A DNA stretch of 64,000 nucleotides from Colius striatus. Lineage: Eukaryota; Chordata; Aves; Coliiformes; Coliidae. The notes below the pieces were generated by a model. The model worked only from the letters and a program-made list of their open reading frames with translations, ran no database searches and was not told the origin of the DNA. The position numbers and the translations under genes are program-made. The DNA lies in NCBI RefSeq assembly GCF_028858725.1, contig NC_084760.1:94175867-94239866 (forward strand), read 5' to 3'. Below are positions 13,301 to 28,300 of the stretch, piece after piece; the first letter of the stretch is position 1, and every line of letters starts with the position of its first letter.

Positions 13301-16300
13301 CAATTAGGAATTGAGCTATTCTGCTGTAAAGCAGGGAATCGAGTTCTGGTGCTGCAATCAAACCCTTTGATATTATCCTGTTTTTTCCCATCTTGGTGAA
13401 TGTCAAAGAAAAGCAGAATATGAGGGTTTTTTTTTTTTAAAAAAAAGAAATTGGGCAGATTCAAGGAAGCAGATTACCAATTCCCTCAAGGTCTAATAAA
13501 CACAAAACTGTATATAGAGCCTCCAGCCCTCAAGTGATGGAGAGTGGTAGGATGTACACAGGAGGAGCATTATTTTCAGCTTTCTTGGTTACCCTCTCCC
13601 CCTCCAAGCTGTCAGAGAGGACAGGCAACAGGCAGACCTTTGGTGTGACCCAGAGGAGTTTAACCTTAGTTCTGCCCTCCCTTGTTACTCCAGCTGGCTT
13701 TTTTCTGTGTTAGCTAGTCTGTGGAGGTTTCCTGTGCTTAGGGCATATATAACAGTGCTGTGCCTGACCCCTCAGCACACAGCTAGGCAGTGCCCTTGGC
13801 CCAGGGAGCTGCAATACCATGTTTGCTTCTTAATCCAGGGCAATGCTGTTACAGGCACAGGGGTGGTGCTGAATTAAAATTTGTCCAGCTGAGAACAGAG
13901 TTTGCCTTTCAATCAGTAGCAACCTTTTTAATTTTTGGTAACTGGTGTGTGTTGACCAGGGAACACTGAAGCTCAGGACAGCAGGATGTGTCAGGGAGGA
14001 GGAGCTGCATCAGGGTAGGGCAACAAAAGCGAAGCCAGAGGGAAAGTTGTGATGCTGTGGCAGAAACAGAAGCAGTCTAGGATTTTATGGTAGGGTGAAG
14101 GTGAACCAAAGAGGAAGCTGCTCTGCAAAGAGATTTCCCACTGCTTAACCTTCAGTGGCCTTGTGCCTGCACTGGGGATCATACTGTGGCAATGGGGAAA
14201 TCTGTAGGAAAGTGGCCACAGCCAAACCATCGTACTGAGCAGCAGCTTGTCATCAGACTGGCTTACTCTGCCAATGAAATCCCACCTCAGGCTTCCAATT
14301 TTCCACAAAAAGTGCCTCAATGTGTCATTTACATATGTCTGCATTTGCCCTACATCTACACTTGCTCACCTCCAGATTCTTCTGGGAACTTGTTCTTCCT
14401 TAAAAATTTCAAGCAGTTAAAAGAAATTCAGACACAAATGCATGTACAGGGTGCTGTCCTTCCACCTCTCCAATTAATTCTCCATCTTGCCCTTTGGATA
14501 AATAGCACTTCTGTGGTACTTATCTAGAGGATGAACTGGTTTGAACTTGAACTTCTCTTTTATTCTGAATACATAATGAAGCCTTCACTGGGCCAGGGAA
14601 AGTGAGTGATGATTGCTTTGTCCTGGGGGGATGAGTTCAGGCAGAGCACTTTACTTGAAGCCCATATGGTTGCCTTCACTGCTGGGCTTGTAGATACTCT
14701 GAGAAAAGACCACGTGCCTCCTTGAGCTCCCTTTTCTTTCTCTCCCCAGCTAAAATCTAAAAGTCTCAGGGAAAATGCCACAAAGCCTCATCATAATTTC
14801 TCAGTGAAATTATGCTTCTGGACAGACTTACAGTTAAATCTGTGGTTTTGATGGAGCAATGGAACAGGCTGCCCGGAGGGGCTGTGGAGTCTCTCTCCTT
14901 GGAGGGCTTCAAGACCCACCTGGACATGTTCCTATGTGACCTGATCTAGGTGGACCTGCTTCTGCAGAGGGGTTGGACTAGATGGTCTCTAAAGGTCCCT
15001 TCCAACCCTACCATTCTATGATTCTCTATTTTTCATGCAACTTGAGCACTAGCAAATAGTGAGACTTCAAGTTTTGTGTAGCAGTAACTACTTGGCTGTG
15101 TTTTGCAAGAATAGACAATTGTTTCTGGTCATTTGTGACTGTTGTATTCCTGCCTTTGAAGGAAGAGGAGCTAATTGGAAATTTCCTTTCCTCTCTTTCC
15201 TTTTGATTGAAAAGGCCCAGCTTTCCAAAGCACTGCATCCAGCAAAATTATGTCCTCTCTAAGCTCTTTCTGAGAGCCTTCGCACTTAGTTCAGGCTTCA
15301 CACAGCATCCTTCAAGGGAACAGCCATTCTGCTACTGACTTCAAGAGTTGCACTCTTCCAGAGCCCTTCTGAGTATGTGGTCTTGCAATTCCCTGCCACT
15401 GCATTCTCCTACCTTTGCTTTGGCTTCTTCTTGTCCCCTGCTCTTCCTTGGCTAACACCCAATGCTCTGCAAAGTGCCCATGCTCTGTGCAGTGTATCCT
15501 TTCAAAGCAGGTCCATGCTGCCTCATTTTTTCAAGCCTGCAGAGAGTTGACTGAACTCAAAAGTACAAACCTCTCATCAAAATCTGCCCCCCTTCCCCCC
15601 ATTTCTGACTGCAATGCTGTTTCAGCCAGCAACGCTGATGTCAGCTCAGTGGGAATTCACCTTACATTCACTGTGTAGTTTCTGAAGAGGGACAGCTGCT
15701 GTTCAGCCCCTTTTCCATGGCTAGTCATGTGTTTTCCAGTCATTTTGCCCTGTGTTTCGCTGGGGAGTATACCCCACTGGAAGCAGACGTTAGTGTGTTG
15801 TGGGTAGGGATTATAGTGAGAGTGAAGTCAGCTTTTGTTTCCTCCATTAGCCACAAAATTATTTGTATGCACAGACAAGGCATGTTGGCTAGGGCCAAAC
15901 TCAGATCATGTCTTTTCTTGTTTTAGACAAAAATACTGGTTTCTCTCAGCAAGGGACATGCTTGATGACTCGGTTTATCCCCATTTGCTTACCCAAGAGT
16001 CAAACACCTTGGTGGGCAATAGGACATCTGCTGAGGAATGTAATATGCTGACTTTTTGTCCGGCTTCTGTAACAGGCTAGCAGGATCCGCAGTGTGCTTC
16101 AGAACATTATCATCCCAGCACAGAGCAGAGAATCAGCTCTTTCCTCAGAAATCCCATAACAGATGCAGCTGCCTTCCCATTATTTTCAGGCTTGTGTTTC
16201 TGTAAGGTGGTTGCCCCCATGGCAGCAATATACTGTAGCACATCCATCAGAGCCCAGCCACCTTGCCTGGGGCCACTAAGACTTCGACAGCCTCAGAAAT

Positions 16301-19300
16301 TACGTGAGAACAAAAATACCCATTCCTTTATGCTGTTGGTTTTCTGGGATGACTATTAGCAAGTCAAAAACACACAAAAGCACAGGCCAAGTTCAGAACT
16401 TTGTTGTGCAAGTTACTCTTTCCTACTTGCAGGTGGTTTTGAATTCACCTGGGTAGGAGAGGCAAACCACTGTCAGGGAAACAGAAGCAGGGAGAAGGTA
16501 AAGATGAGATAGATGTGGAGGGAAGGGAGAAGAGGTGAGTGTTGCTTCTTCCCTGTATGATGACCAGCCATTGCTGCTGGTGGCCATCACTTCTTAGGCC
16601 TGCTCTCATGCTGTGGGTAAATCCCTTGTTGCAAATCCCCAAAGTCCTTGGATAGGTGTAGATGGCTGAATGAAAGCACCTGTCAAGGACAATGGCTATC
16701 CAGACTTCTTCCCTCCAGTGTCAGCAGTGCTGTAGGACCCTGGTCTGTCTGCCAGCCTGGAGCAGCGATGTTGCATTGCATCTTCTTCTGACAGGAAAAC
16801 TTCTTACAAGAGTTTGATCACCGTAAAGCCATTTCAGAAAACTGACAGCTTTTGCTAATGCTGAGCTCATGCAACCGTGCGAGTCACGCTGTGCACTGGT
16901 CTCATTTTTGTGCAGCATGTCAAATCAATTGGGGAGAAGAAATGCCAGGGCCTACTTAAGGAAGAGCTGTTGTATTATTTTGTTACTCAGATGTTTTCTT
17001 CTCCCTTTTGTCTCTTCATTTTCTTAAGTGCACGGTGACTTTCCTATTTAAGGCTGATTGCTCTTTTGAAATAGAGCCTTACCCAGGTGGAGTGTACTCA
17101 CAGGGGATGCTCAGACCATTCCTACCTGTGCACTCAGATATCCCAGACCAATATCAGACGAAGATGGGAGAAGGGTTCACATTTCTGTGTGCAAAGCCAA
17201 GCTCTGAAGTGTTTCCCCCTTCATTGCTCAAGCAAGATTCCCAAGGAATACAAGGAAAAATCTCACAAAATTGAAAATAAGTCAGACAGTCCTATGGGAT
17301 TTTGCAGCCAGAGATTAAGCCCTCTTTCTATAGCTTCCTCACCAGAGTGATGAAAAGCAGCCCAGGCTGATCTGTATTAGTCCTGCATGGAAACACAAAA
17401 AGCTCGGGTATTCCATGCCTAGGAACAGCTGAACAAAGTGAAGAAGAGATACGGAGTATCTCTTTTGCTTTCCTTGGTGTCAGGCAACAAAATATCAGAG
17501 CTCAAGAGAAATAATTTTCATCTGTGGGAAAGGCAGGCAATCAAGGGTCTTCAAGGGGCTGGCACACACTGCTGGCAAAGGCTGGGTACTCACACTGCTC
17601 TCTGCGTTTTCTTCCCTTCAGGAACTTCAGATAAATCCTCATTTGATCATGGATGGAGTTAGCAGATTTGATATCATGCAAGGAGAAATAGGTAAGGTCG
17701 TATGCCTGTTTTGGAAAAGATTGGCACAAAGCAGTAATAATCTGTTACTGCTTTGCTACGTTCTGAGTGCTCGGTGGGAAGACGTAGATCATGAGAGCTG
17801 AAGTAAACAATCGGTGCAGGTCAATCCAGACTCACACAGGCCCACACATAATTTATTGCAGATATTTAACAGAATTCCCAAATGCAGCAGCTCTAAACAT
17901 TGTTACTTAGATATAGTACCTGACGTCTATGTACAAGAATAGAAAGGGAAGTCCAGCTAAGATCAGGCAGATGCTTCAAGTACAAGGGCCAAACACAGTT
18001 CTGGGGGAAGCAGGCACATCTGCAGCATTGAATTTCATTTCATTTGAATGCCTCTTTTCACTTGTCTCTCAGTGTTTTCTTTGCTGTGGATTTTTCTATC
18101 CATCTTCTCTGATATTTACCCAGACATGTGTCTGCACCCTGTATTGGTTACATCTTTTTCTCCTGGTTCATAACTGTGTTTATCTTTGGGAGCAATGCTA
18201 TGAGCGTACAGAAAGAAATGCCTTCCCATTTCACACCCCAGTGAGAAGTCTGAAGCTTTCCTAAACACTGTTCTAGACTGCAAGTCCCAATATGACCACA
18301 AAAGATAGGAGGAGCAGACAATCGAGGATGGCTGGGTAACACCAGGGGTCCCAAAGGATATTGCTGATGAATAACAGGTATGGGTTCAGTGTTTTGGGAG
18401 AGAAAAGTGAGACAGAACAACATGGGTTTCTTTTAGCAAACTGGTTTTTAGATTTCTTAGATGTTGAAGTCCACTCACCTAAAGAGTAAGTTATGGTCCA
18501 CAATGGTGAATAACTGACTGAATGCACTGGATTCTTCCCTCCTTTGAGGTGACTGCTGGATGCTGGCTGCCCTGGGCTCCCTGACAATGCAGAAGCAGTT
18601 TTTGCAAAATGTTTTACCAAAGGACCAAGGATTTCAGGGCAATTATGCTGGGATTTTTCATTTCCGGGTATGTAATCTCTGTCCTATTGGTACTGTTTGG
18701 GATTGGCTGGTTGCATTATATATAGGAGTCCAAACTGTGGTTCCAGATCCTAACTTCTTTGAATGCTTCCATTCTGACTCCTACTTCTGAATTTTTCAGA
18801 AAAAACCCATACATTTTCTAATGGTTCCTTGTTCTCCAGGTGATGCAATCACACTTCAGGGAATTTGAACCCCTTTTCTGAAGGTTAAGATTCTTAAGAG
18901 GTACAGATGCCATCTGTTCAGATAGATTTATATGCATATATGTTTTAGATGTCAGATTCTGGTGTCTACTTTGATTTGGACAGTTTGTTAAGGCTGTCAG
19001 CACACCTGTGTTTTTATTTATTTGGACTCATTTTCTCTTTGCCCGTATATTTCACCTTGCCCTTTTAGCTCATGGAAATGGCTTGAAATTACAAATCCCT
19101 TGAGAGAGATCAGAGAAATGGGCTTTTGATAGTTTGAGATTTGTTTCAGAGAGAGGAGCAAGGCTTTTTAGTAAATCTCACTTTCCACCAACTCTTGAAA
19201 TTCTTTGAGTCTCCTGAGAGCCTGACTGGGACAGTAACTGGCAGGCCCTGCTTGCCTGTATCTGAGTCAACCAAGTATCTTGTAGGATTAAAGGCACTTA

Positions 19301-22300
19301 TAGTACCATTAAGCTCCAGAAACTAAACTAGGCAAAGAGAGAATCAATAGATACTTGGCCATTCATCATCCTCCTTTTTTCACAAATTTGTTTGGTTATC
19401 CGTAGTTCAGAGCCAAGCAAAGAGCTCTGGTAGTGAGACTTCTTTGACTCCTTGGAGCTCTTGTGGAGCAGCACCAGGAGGATTATCCATTGGAAGTCTA
19501 AATTTTGTTCTGTTCCTTTGCTCCTCAGGATACCAGATGTTTCTGTCTTGGCCCATTTCCAACATGCAGAGGTGCACTGTATGAGATAAACAGGCTGAAG
19601 GGACATCAGTCTCCTTAAAACACATTGAAAGGATATGAGCTAGATTGTCTTTCATGAGAGCTTTGAAAAGATTAGTTAGGAACAATCCTTAAATCTTAAG
19701 CAGGATAAATACCTTACAGTATTTGAAAATGTTTTCCCTGTCATCTCATCTGCAAATCAATGCAACTCTTTCTGGCTTTCCTTGAGTAATAAACCCCAGA
19801 GAAAGCCACTCTGAATGGAAATGCTTCTCGGTAATGCTTTTCAATTATTCCATCAAAGATATTTTACTGCCATCCACAGGCTAAGCCACCAGTCCTCAGT
19901 TCAGTAAAGAACCACAAACAAGGCATATCATATGCTAATATAAAAAATTTAGCTTATAACTTCTTTTTTTTTTCACCTCTTTGGATCTGGAGCACGTTGT
20001 CTCTCAGGAATAAAAAGGACAACTTCAGTCCTCCTGGAGCAGTCACCAGCTGTTTGGTTGCATTAGTTAAGCACTTTAAACACATTGTCACCTGTAGCTG
20101 GGAGACTTCTTTATCTAAGGAACAATTACAGTGATGTTATTTCATCAGGAATTTAGTCCCATGTTTGTATAGGAATCACTTTCTGTGACACAGAAACTGA
20201 CGGCTATGAAGCAGGGTGTGCCATGCATTGTGACAACAAGCAGCAGCAGTTTGGGAAAAACCCAGATGTATTCTGTAGGGACTGTGAGAGGTGATGGCAC
20301 AGTGTATCAACTCAAAACAAAGTGAATCTGCCCTGAACATTAATGTCCCTGCTCAGGAAGAAACTGATTAAATCTTTAAAGTCTACAAGTGGTCAAGACC
20401 TGTTTCAGGACACATCCAGAAGATGTGTTCTAATACCATGCAAAAGAGAGTGACTGAAAAACAGGGGATTTTCACCTTGCTCAATTCCAGTACTAAATTT
20501 CTCTGTCAATGGAGGAAAAACAGGAGGCAGAACAACTACACATTCATGAACTTCCCTCTTTCCAGCCTGCTTAAATAGGGTTTCTTTGTTTCATTTGCTG
20601 TCACGTTCCCATCTGCAGTGCTTTAAATCCTGAGTGTGTACACTCAGAACTTTCATGAAGCCAGACTCTCAAACCAAGAAGTGAGGGCATTGGCCCTCTC
20701 TGAGGACATATGGGGGAAAATGGCTTCTCCTGTACCACTCTTGCACTCCCAGAGCATCCTAGGACTTTCCATGAAGTTTCTCATCAGTCAGGACAAAGCG
20801 GCTCTCTTTATCCATCTAAAGAAAAATACAGTGCTGCGTTCCAAAGGCCTCTAAACTTGAGCTCCTCACTAGAAATGGACAAGGAACTTAGTTTTGGATG
20901 CATATCACCCACTCAGTGGGTTTGGGCTGCACAGCCAGCCAGCTCCATATTGTACTTGTTGTGTTTGCACATGCAGCACTGTGGGGAGGTGTGTCTGGAT
21001 ACCACAGCTTTTCTCCATAAAGACCTGCTGCCAGGTGTTGGCTGTTGACAGAACAGCACATTAGATGACCAAAAGGACAGTTGCTTCTGGACTGTCCTTT
21101 TTCCCGTCTCTCTTTTGGGCAGAGGACAGCCAGTGGCAGGCTTTTCCTCAAACCCCATCCTGCCAAAATCAAGCAGAACCCTCAAATCTCTCCTGGAGCT
21201 CAAGTTTGAAGATTCCAACCCTGCCACCTCCTGCTGCCACTAATGTAGGAAGTGATAGGCTGGGGTGAGGCAGAATGTAAGTAGGATCAAACCTGCTTTT
21301 GGCTTTGAAGAGTGTAAGCTGCTTTGCTGCTGGGCAGATCTGGTCTTGTGCCTTTCTAACAGAACAACTCATTTTGGGGCTTTTCATTGATCAAAGCTGT
21401 TGAAATAAAGTCATTCTAGACTTAATCTATTGCTGGCATACTTCCACTGGAGTTCTTAGCATTACTGCAAATAAGAGCTTGGCCTCTTATGATTGCAAAT
21501 CATGCTAAGGTACATTAATCTGCTAATGACTCTGGAAATGGCTCCTTTACTTCATCCCCACATGTCTCTCTCCCTATCTTCTCCCTTGAAAGACTTCATC
21601 AGCTAGATCAGCTGGAGGAACACCTGCTCTGTCCACATGCTAGAGGGACCACCTGCATCCTCCTCATCTATCAAGGAGATGGATAACACCTCAAAATAGT
21701 CTTTAGTCACTACACTGTCCCTGTCCGTGGCAGCACATCCGAGTCTTAATTGAAAAACAGAGGCAAGAAAATCTAGAGATTGGATCTTGGCAGAGGTTCT
21801 CTGGCTGGGAGCTCTGCTGCAAAGGAAAATCCAAGTGCAGCTAAGAAGTGAGACTCACTGAACCATCTGCATGGCTGTTATTTATCACTTTGCTGTCACC
21901 CAATAATATTAGTGTTATTTCCCACATGTAATCTTTCCTCCCACTGATTGCAGGGCTATTTATATCCCCAGATGACTTACCCTGCCACTGGGAAATGCAG
22001 CCACTTGGTCGCTTGTTTAACAATGTGGACCATCAGCCTTAAGCAGTTCAGGAGAAAACTTGCACATACCCATGCTTGAGATTAATTCCTGTGGTATTTT
22101 GGGAGGCTGTTGCTTGACATGAATATTAGCTCTTTAAAGAGACTCATTCTTTGCTCTCACATCTTTTTCATTTTCTTTTTTGTATTTATTTCCAGTTCTG
22201 GCAGTATGGAGACTGGGTGGATGTAGTGATAGATGACCGGCTGCCGTTCCTAAATGGAAGATACCTGTCTGTACACCCTCGAACGTCAAATGAATTCTGG

Positions 22301-25300
22301 CCATCCTTGCTGGAAAAAGCCTATGCCAAGTAAATATACCTGATCCATTCTTCCACCCAGTGCTGAATGCTTTCTATGGATGCAAAGTCCACAGGAAGGA
22401 GTTCAGTGTTACAACTACGCATCTTGTGCTATACTTATGCAAGGAACTGTGACTGCATGCAAACACAGGGCCAACATAGCCTAGTAATACCAGTTTCAGG
22501 CTGAAGACGTAATTGTACCCAGCCCAACTTGGGGATGTTGAAACCTGAGAAATAAAAGGGACAGGGCAAGGGCTGGTGACACAAAAGGTGTCTCCTCCTT
22601 ACTTTAAGCAAACTTCTTCACCTCTGTTTACCTTTCTATATTTTTCTGTTTAAAACTGCAGACTATAAGCAGGGATTATGTCTGTTTACAGTCACCCATC
22701 GGAGATCATGCAGCTGTTAGGAGCAGGCAATGAGGAAGCATGGCTGAAGAACATGTCCAGGCATAATACACACACTCCTGTGAGTCTCTAGTTAGGTCTC
22801 ACTTCACATAAAGAGCTCTGACTCTTGGCTGTGATCTGCAGGGTACTGCAGGTTTAATAATGATTAATAAAGAAATAAGAATTTAAAAATATTCTTTGAG
22901 GAGTGAAGTCAGTGTGATTTCTTATCATCTGTAATGTTGCCTATTATTAAACAGGTTGAAGAGAAATTCCTGTGTTAGGGATAAACTGAAGGGCTGGAAC
23001 TCGATACACGTGCCCTTATCAAGCTGGTGTTAACATTTGCAATGCAGTGTAGAAGAGCTGAAGAAGAGAGCTAATTATTTTGGCAGATTTGGTCAAGAAC
23101 AAACAAATGTTAAGGCAGCATCTGAGCAACTCAGGAATAGGATGCATTTTGCCCTGAGAGATCTCAGAAAAGTTGACTAAGGATTCAGTATCAATTTGCT
23201 GCATAAGATTTTAATTACAAAGCAAACCAAACCTCTATTAAATTAAAGTTGCAAGCGATGCTGTTTATGAGATTCCCATTTGAGAGGTTTTTCCCCAGTG
23301 CCCATGACAAATTCTTTTCATCAGTGTAGGACAAGGACAGCCCTTCAAAATACAATTAGCTGCAGACTTCATTTGATTACATTCATTAAATACGCTGTGT
23401 ATGGTGGGGTTTAACAGCACGGTCTACCTGCTCTAAGTACGGCATGTTCCAGCTTATTTGCAGGCTCAATAAAAAGCACACGATAAAAACAACAAGGACT
23501 GTGTTGGCAATATTAAATTATTATCCTATTATTGTACCCTGACAGAGTGAATTTGGAACAGTGCTGAAAGCGTGTTTCTATCTTGACTTGAGAGCATGGA
23601 CAAATACCTTCACCTCCCTCCTTCCTGTTTCTCGTTTACAAAAGAATTACTGGCTATTTTTGTGAAGGCTCGTGGCAAAATACGATATAGAGACTAGCAG
23701 TTTGGCTCCATTTGATCTGAAACATCCATTTGAACTAGTTACCTTTGGCTCCTTTCCTGTTCAGAAGAAAGAAACTGGATACTTCAAGATGTGATGCACC
23801 TCATATCCTGAAAATGTCTGCGTTAGCATGAGATGCACCTTATTATTTTTCACTGTAAATGGCTGTAGACAGCTGCTTCAGATCTGGATGAACACGCAGG
23901 AAAAAGACCCCTCTTTGCCATATTTATTCCAGGGGGCATGTGTTGTGTCTGACCATGTATTTCAGTCACCTTTCCTTTCACTAATTGGCCCTAATGCCTA
24001 CACACCCCAGGCTTCCCCCATGCTTGCTACTTTGATGCGCATGTCCTTTTTGGAAGCCACCGCCATACGTTGTTTATTAAAATACAGCATAAGAACTAAT
24101 GAACTCTTCTTTTTTCCCCCTCCACCCAGATTGCAGGGCTCCTACCAGAACTTGCACGGAGGCTACCTTTCTGATGCTTTAGTAGACTTTACAGGGGGAG
24201 TCCAAATGGAGTTTTCATTGAAGAGACCCCCTCCTGATCTGGAGGAGATCCTGAAAGCAGCTGGCAAATCTCAGTGTCTGGTGGGGTGTAGCACCTCAGG
24301 CCAGGTGAGTCACAAGGCCAGTAGCACGCCTCTCTTGGGTTACAGTGTTTGCATAAAAGTTGCTCTTTTGAGTGAAAACGGAAGTCAATACACACTCTGT
24401 GCAATAGTAAAGTTTAAGAGGTCTTGGCAGCAGAAAGTAGATAAGGTTGTGCAGTAAGGAATGTAAAGGTTTCTGGGTAGATGTAGATAGATTGGTCTAT
24501 CAGACATAAGTGTGGCATCTTTCCTGGCTTATTCCACTACAATAGAGTGATAGCCTTTGCAGCAGGGCTAATTTTGGCCTCATGGCTTCATGATAGATTC
24601 TAGCAAGGCTGAAATGCACCTCTCTTCTGTGAGAGGATGTTGTAATCACGTTGTAATTTGCAGACTACCAGTATTAATACTGGGAAGTTGCAAAAGGCCT
24701 TTGTGATGCTCAGCAAGTGTCTTGCTAAAAGGTTACCAAGGCTTCCCTTACAGCATGTGAGACTGCAAAGTGTGTGACATTGCTCCTGTAATGCCTGGTT
24801 CATCAAGACATGAAGCTCAGCTGTTGCGAACAAGCCAAGGACTAGCCTCCTCAGCTCAGGCGACTGATGCTGGGTTGTGAGTGGCACAATAGAAGAAAAA
24901 ACTGTTTTACTGTGAGGATGAGGGAGCCCTGGCACAGGCTGCCCAGGGAGAGTGTGGAGTCTCCTTCCTCGGAGGTCTTCAAGACCCATCTGGATATGTT
25001 CCTATGCAACCTGATCTAGGTTGACCTGCTTCTGCAGAGGGTTGGACTAGATAATCTCTAAAGGTCCCTTCCAACCCCTACCATTCTATGATTCTATGAC
25101 CTCAGTTTTATCAAATTTACTGGCTTGCTTATGTCTGCAGTGAGGAGCCAGAGTATCTGGATATTGCTATAGGCAAAACTATGTCTCTATTCTGCCATGA
25201 CAAATTGTAGTTCTGGGACCTGATGAACATACTTTTGCAGTGTGGCAGAGAGCTAAAAGTTATGCTTTCTCCCTTTTGCAGATGAGGAGAAACATGGAGC

Positions 25301-28300
25301 TGAGAAATGGAATTGTACAGGGTCATGCCTACACTGTCACAGGAGCTGTGAAGGTAAGATCAAGGACTTGTTCCTGCCTGATGGTCTTTTATTGATGATC
25401 CACTACAGGGCAGTCACACTGACGTTCCACTCAGAGTAATTTTAATTAGCTTCATGCTTCAGAGGGATTGTTGAAAGCACATAGCTCAAGTTCCAGGAGG
25501 TGGAAGGGTTCTGGCACAATAGGAAGTGGGAGGATATCTGAATCCCATGCCTTTTTTTAATTGAAAAATTCAACTTAAATTCATTTTTTGTTTTGGGACA
25601 CTTCAAATACAGCGTTTCTGGTGATTTTCATTCCACGCTGACTCTCAACCAATTCTGTTTTCTGTTTCAACTGGGAATAGAAGGACTGCCTGAAGTTGTG
25701 GGATTTGTCATGTGATGCAAATCTGTATTTGTTCAGTTCAATCATAAGCTGCCAAAAATCACTATGTGAAAAGTAAATAACTTGCTGGTTCAAGACCAGC
25801 ATTTCTCCACCTTTTAAGGCCGTTCTGCTTACACAGAACTTCTGGCTAGATATTAATATTGCTGATCTGAAAACAGGACCAATTTCTCACACAGAAAGGA
25901 AGGATTATCAAAGAAAGGAAGGATTTTTTAAAACCAGAAGTCAGGCTGCAGTGCACACAGGGAGAGTTAACAGTAAAGCAAGGCCAAGAAGGAAACCAAA
26001 CAATCAGGCAAGGTAGCTACCACACAATTTAACCTCAGAATATAAAGCACTTTCGAAAGGAGATGTTGTTTTCCCTTGTCTATTTTCTCCCTTCTTTCCC
26101 TCTCTTCAAGAGTTTTCTCTAAGAGCTTGGCTTAGGTTCATAGATACCTATGCCATGGCATGATTGCAGTCATCATCATAGCCAGTGGGTTGCTTCTTGG
26201 GGAATACTTAATCATAGCCAAGAGGCTCCAAAATGGAAGAATGGGGATTGCCAGGTTCCAGAGAAGGCCCCAGGTGACTCTTCAAAAGACAGGAGTGGAA
26301 AGATCCTGAATCTTATTGGAGAGGAAGCAAGCTGTTTCAGTTTTCCACTGCTCATTATGCTCACGCACAGAGGAGGAACAATCTTTGCCCCACCTTACAT
26401 CAATGGCAAGGCCTCCAGGAGGGTGTCCTGTGGGAATAGGTTTGAAGCTGGCCAGAGTTGGATCTTTTCCTGGGAAGAGACTGCCATGGCATTTGCTTCC
26501 AATACGACCTGTGTGCATAAGGAAAGCCAGAAACAAATGGTTTGCTTCTCCTTTCCACTTCCACCATTTGGGCTTCATGGGCAAAAGTGAGTTACTTCTG
26601 GTTTAAATCAGTGACAATAAGAGGAGGAGAGCACTAGAAACTCCAGCTGTTGGAAACCACAGTACTGGAGATACAGAGCCACAGATTACATTTATCATCG
26701 TCTCTCCGTGCTGTCGACATTCACCCCAGGCAGTCTGGTGACCTCGTTTCTCAAAGTCTCTGCCTTTGCTGACTCACAGCATCAGATGTGCAGAATTAGA
26801 CACTGGAATTTCCCAAGGCTGTTGAAGTCATGCAGTGTGGCAGGAATGCTGCTGCTTCCCTCTGTGTCAGCTATTCACAGTCCTCCAGAAGGCAAAATGG
26901 GTGTGTATTTCTCACACACAACATTCCTTTACAACGTAGCAAAAGGCATTGACTTTTAGCTACAATCAAATGAGATCGGAAGTTAAACCAGGTCTCTGAG
27001 GTATAGAAGAGCCATTTTCTTACTTATCTCTTCACTGAATATAACGATTATGAAAAGCTGGAACTGAGTTTAGTTTTCTTTCTTCTTTACAGCTACGCTA
27101 CAAGAATGGCTGGAAACACATCATCAGAATCTGGAATCCGTGGGGCCATGGGGAGTGGAAGGGGCCTTGGAGTGATGAGTATGGTCTCAAAGTTTCAATC
27201 TCATAAGGAGAACCACACTTTTATGAGCTTGTTGTAGAGGACCTCTGCCTTGTGCCTATTATAATGAAGGAGACATTTATAAATCAATTCATTATAAGTG
27301 GGGTTTTTCCCTTTGCCAATAACTGCCCACAAAAAGCTGATCCAGGGAAAACTAATGCATAATGGTTTTATATATACTCCTCACTAGGCCTAGCTTGGAT
27401 ACCCTTTTTTATCTATGTGTACATTTTCCCAGTGAGCCGTTTCATATGTCAGAGATGAAAGAGTTGTTATTACCTGAAGTAAGCTCTGGCCATGCCCATG
27501 GACACTGGCTGGCTGCTTCTGTTGAATTCCCCTGCAGCAATCCACCTTTCTGCTCCTTCTTCCCCTCCCATGAGTCTGAATCTGGGAAGAAGGTGGTTAG
27601 CAGAGTCCATGAGAGTAGGGCAGTATTTTTATGCAGTGTTGAACACAGAGTGATAAAAAAGGTTCTTGATTATTGTGAAGGCAAGGTGCCACTGGATGGG
27701 TCTAATCGATCTTTTGGACCACCCCCCCACCCCCCCCCCATCAGCTTAGGAGATGGAGGAGGCATTTTGCTACTCTGTGTGTATGCTAACTTCTCTTTCC
27801 TGAGGAAAGGAATGATAGAGAGAGGAAGACTGCAACAGTGTTTTGTAAATAAATAAATGTTAGTTTTCTGGATGGAATTGCCTCAGTGTTTCCCTGACTG
27901 GAGAGATGTTCACGTGTCACTCTAATGTGATTTGATGTCATCCGACCTCTCCCTGTTGCTAGGAACACAACTCCTCTGCTGAGAAAAAGTCAGGCTAGCC
28001 TGCTGCATCTGGATGTGTTGCAGACACGTTTAATGCTGGGATAAAAGCTATCTACTCATACAACATCCTCCCATATTTTGGAAGGGTGAACTGTAGTCCT
28101 AGCTGTAATTGAAATGTCAGTAGAGTGTGTTCACAGGTAAGCTGCATAAATCAATAAATTATTGATTCATGCTCTGTTTATTTATTTTAAAGTCTGCAGA
28201 AAGTACAATTATCACTTAATTATAAATATGCTGCTTAGAAACAGCACATTTGACTGGCTAATATGCCCTCAACGTGTCAGTGTAGTATCAGCACTTCAGA

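Noticed and set aside
18700..18730. ATTGGCTGG plus TATATATAG, resembling an inverted CCAAT box and a TATA box in intron 3
   Set aside because: The spacing is too short for a normal promoter and no leader exon or donor follows.
23828..24457. 209-codon plus-strand open frame, the longest in the window
   Set aside because: Only 24130-24304 is coding (calpain exon 5, flanked by a consensus acceptor and donor). The rest is intronic sequence that happens to be open in the same frame.
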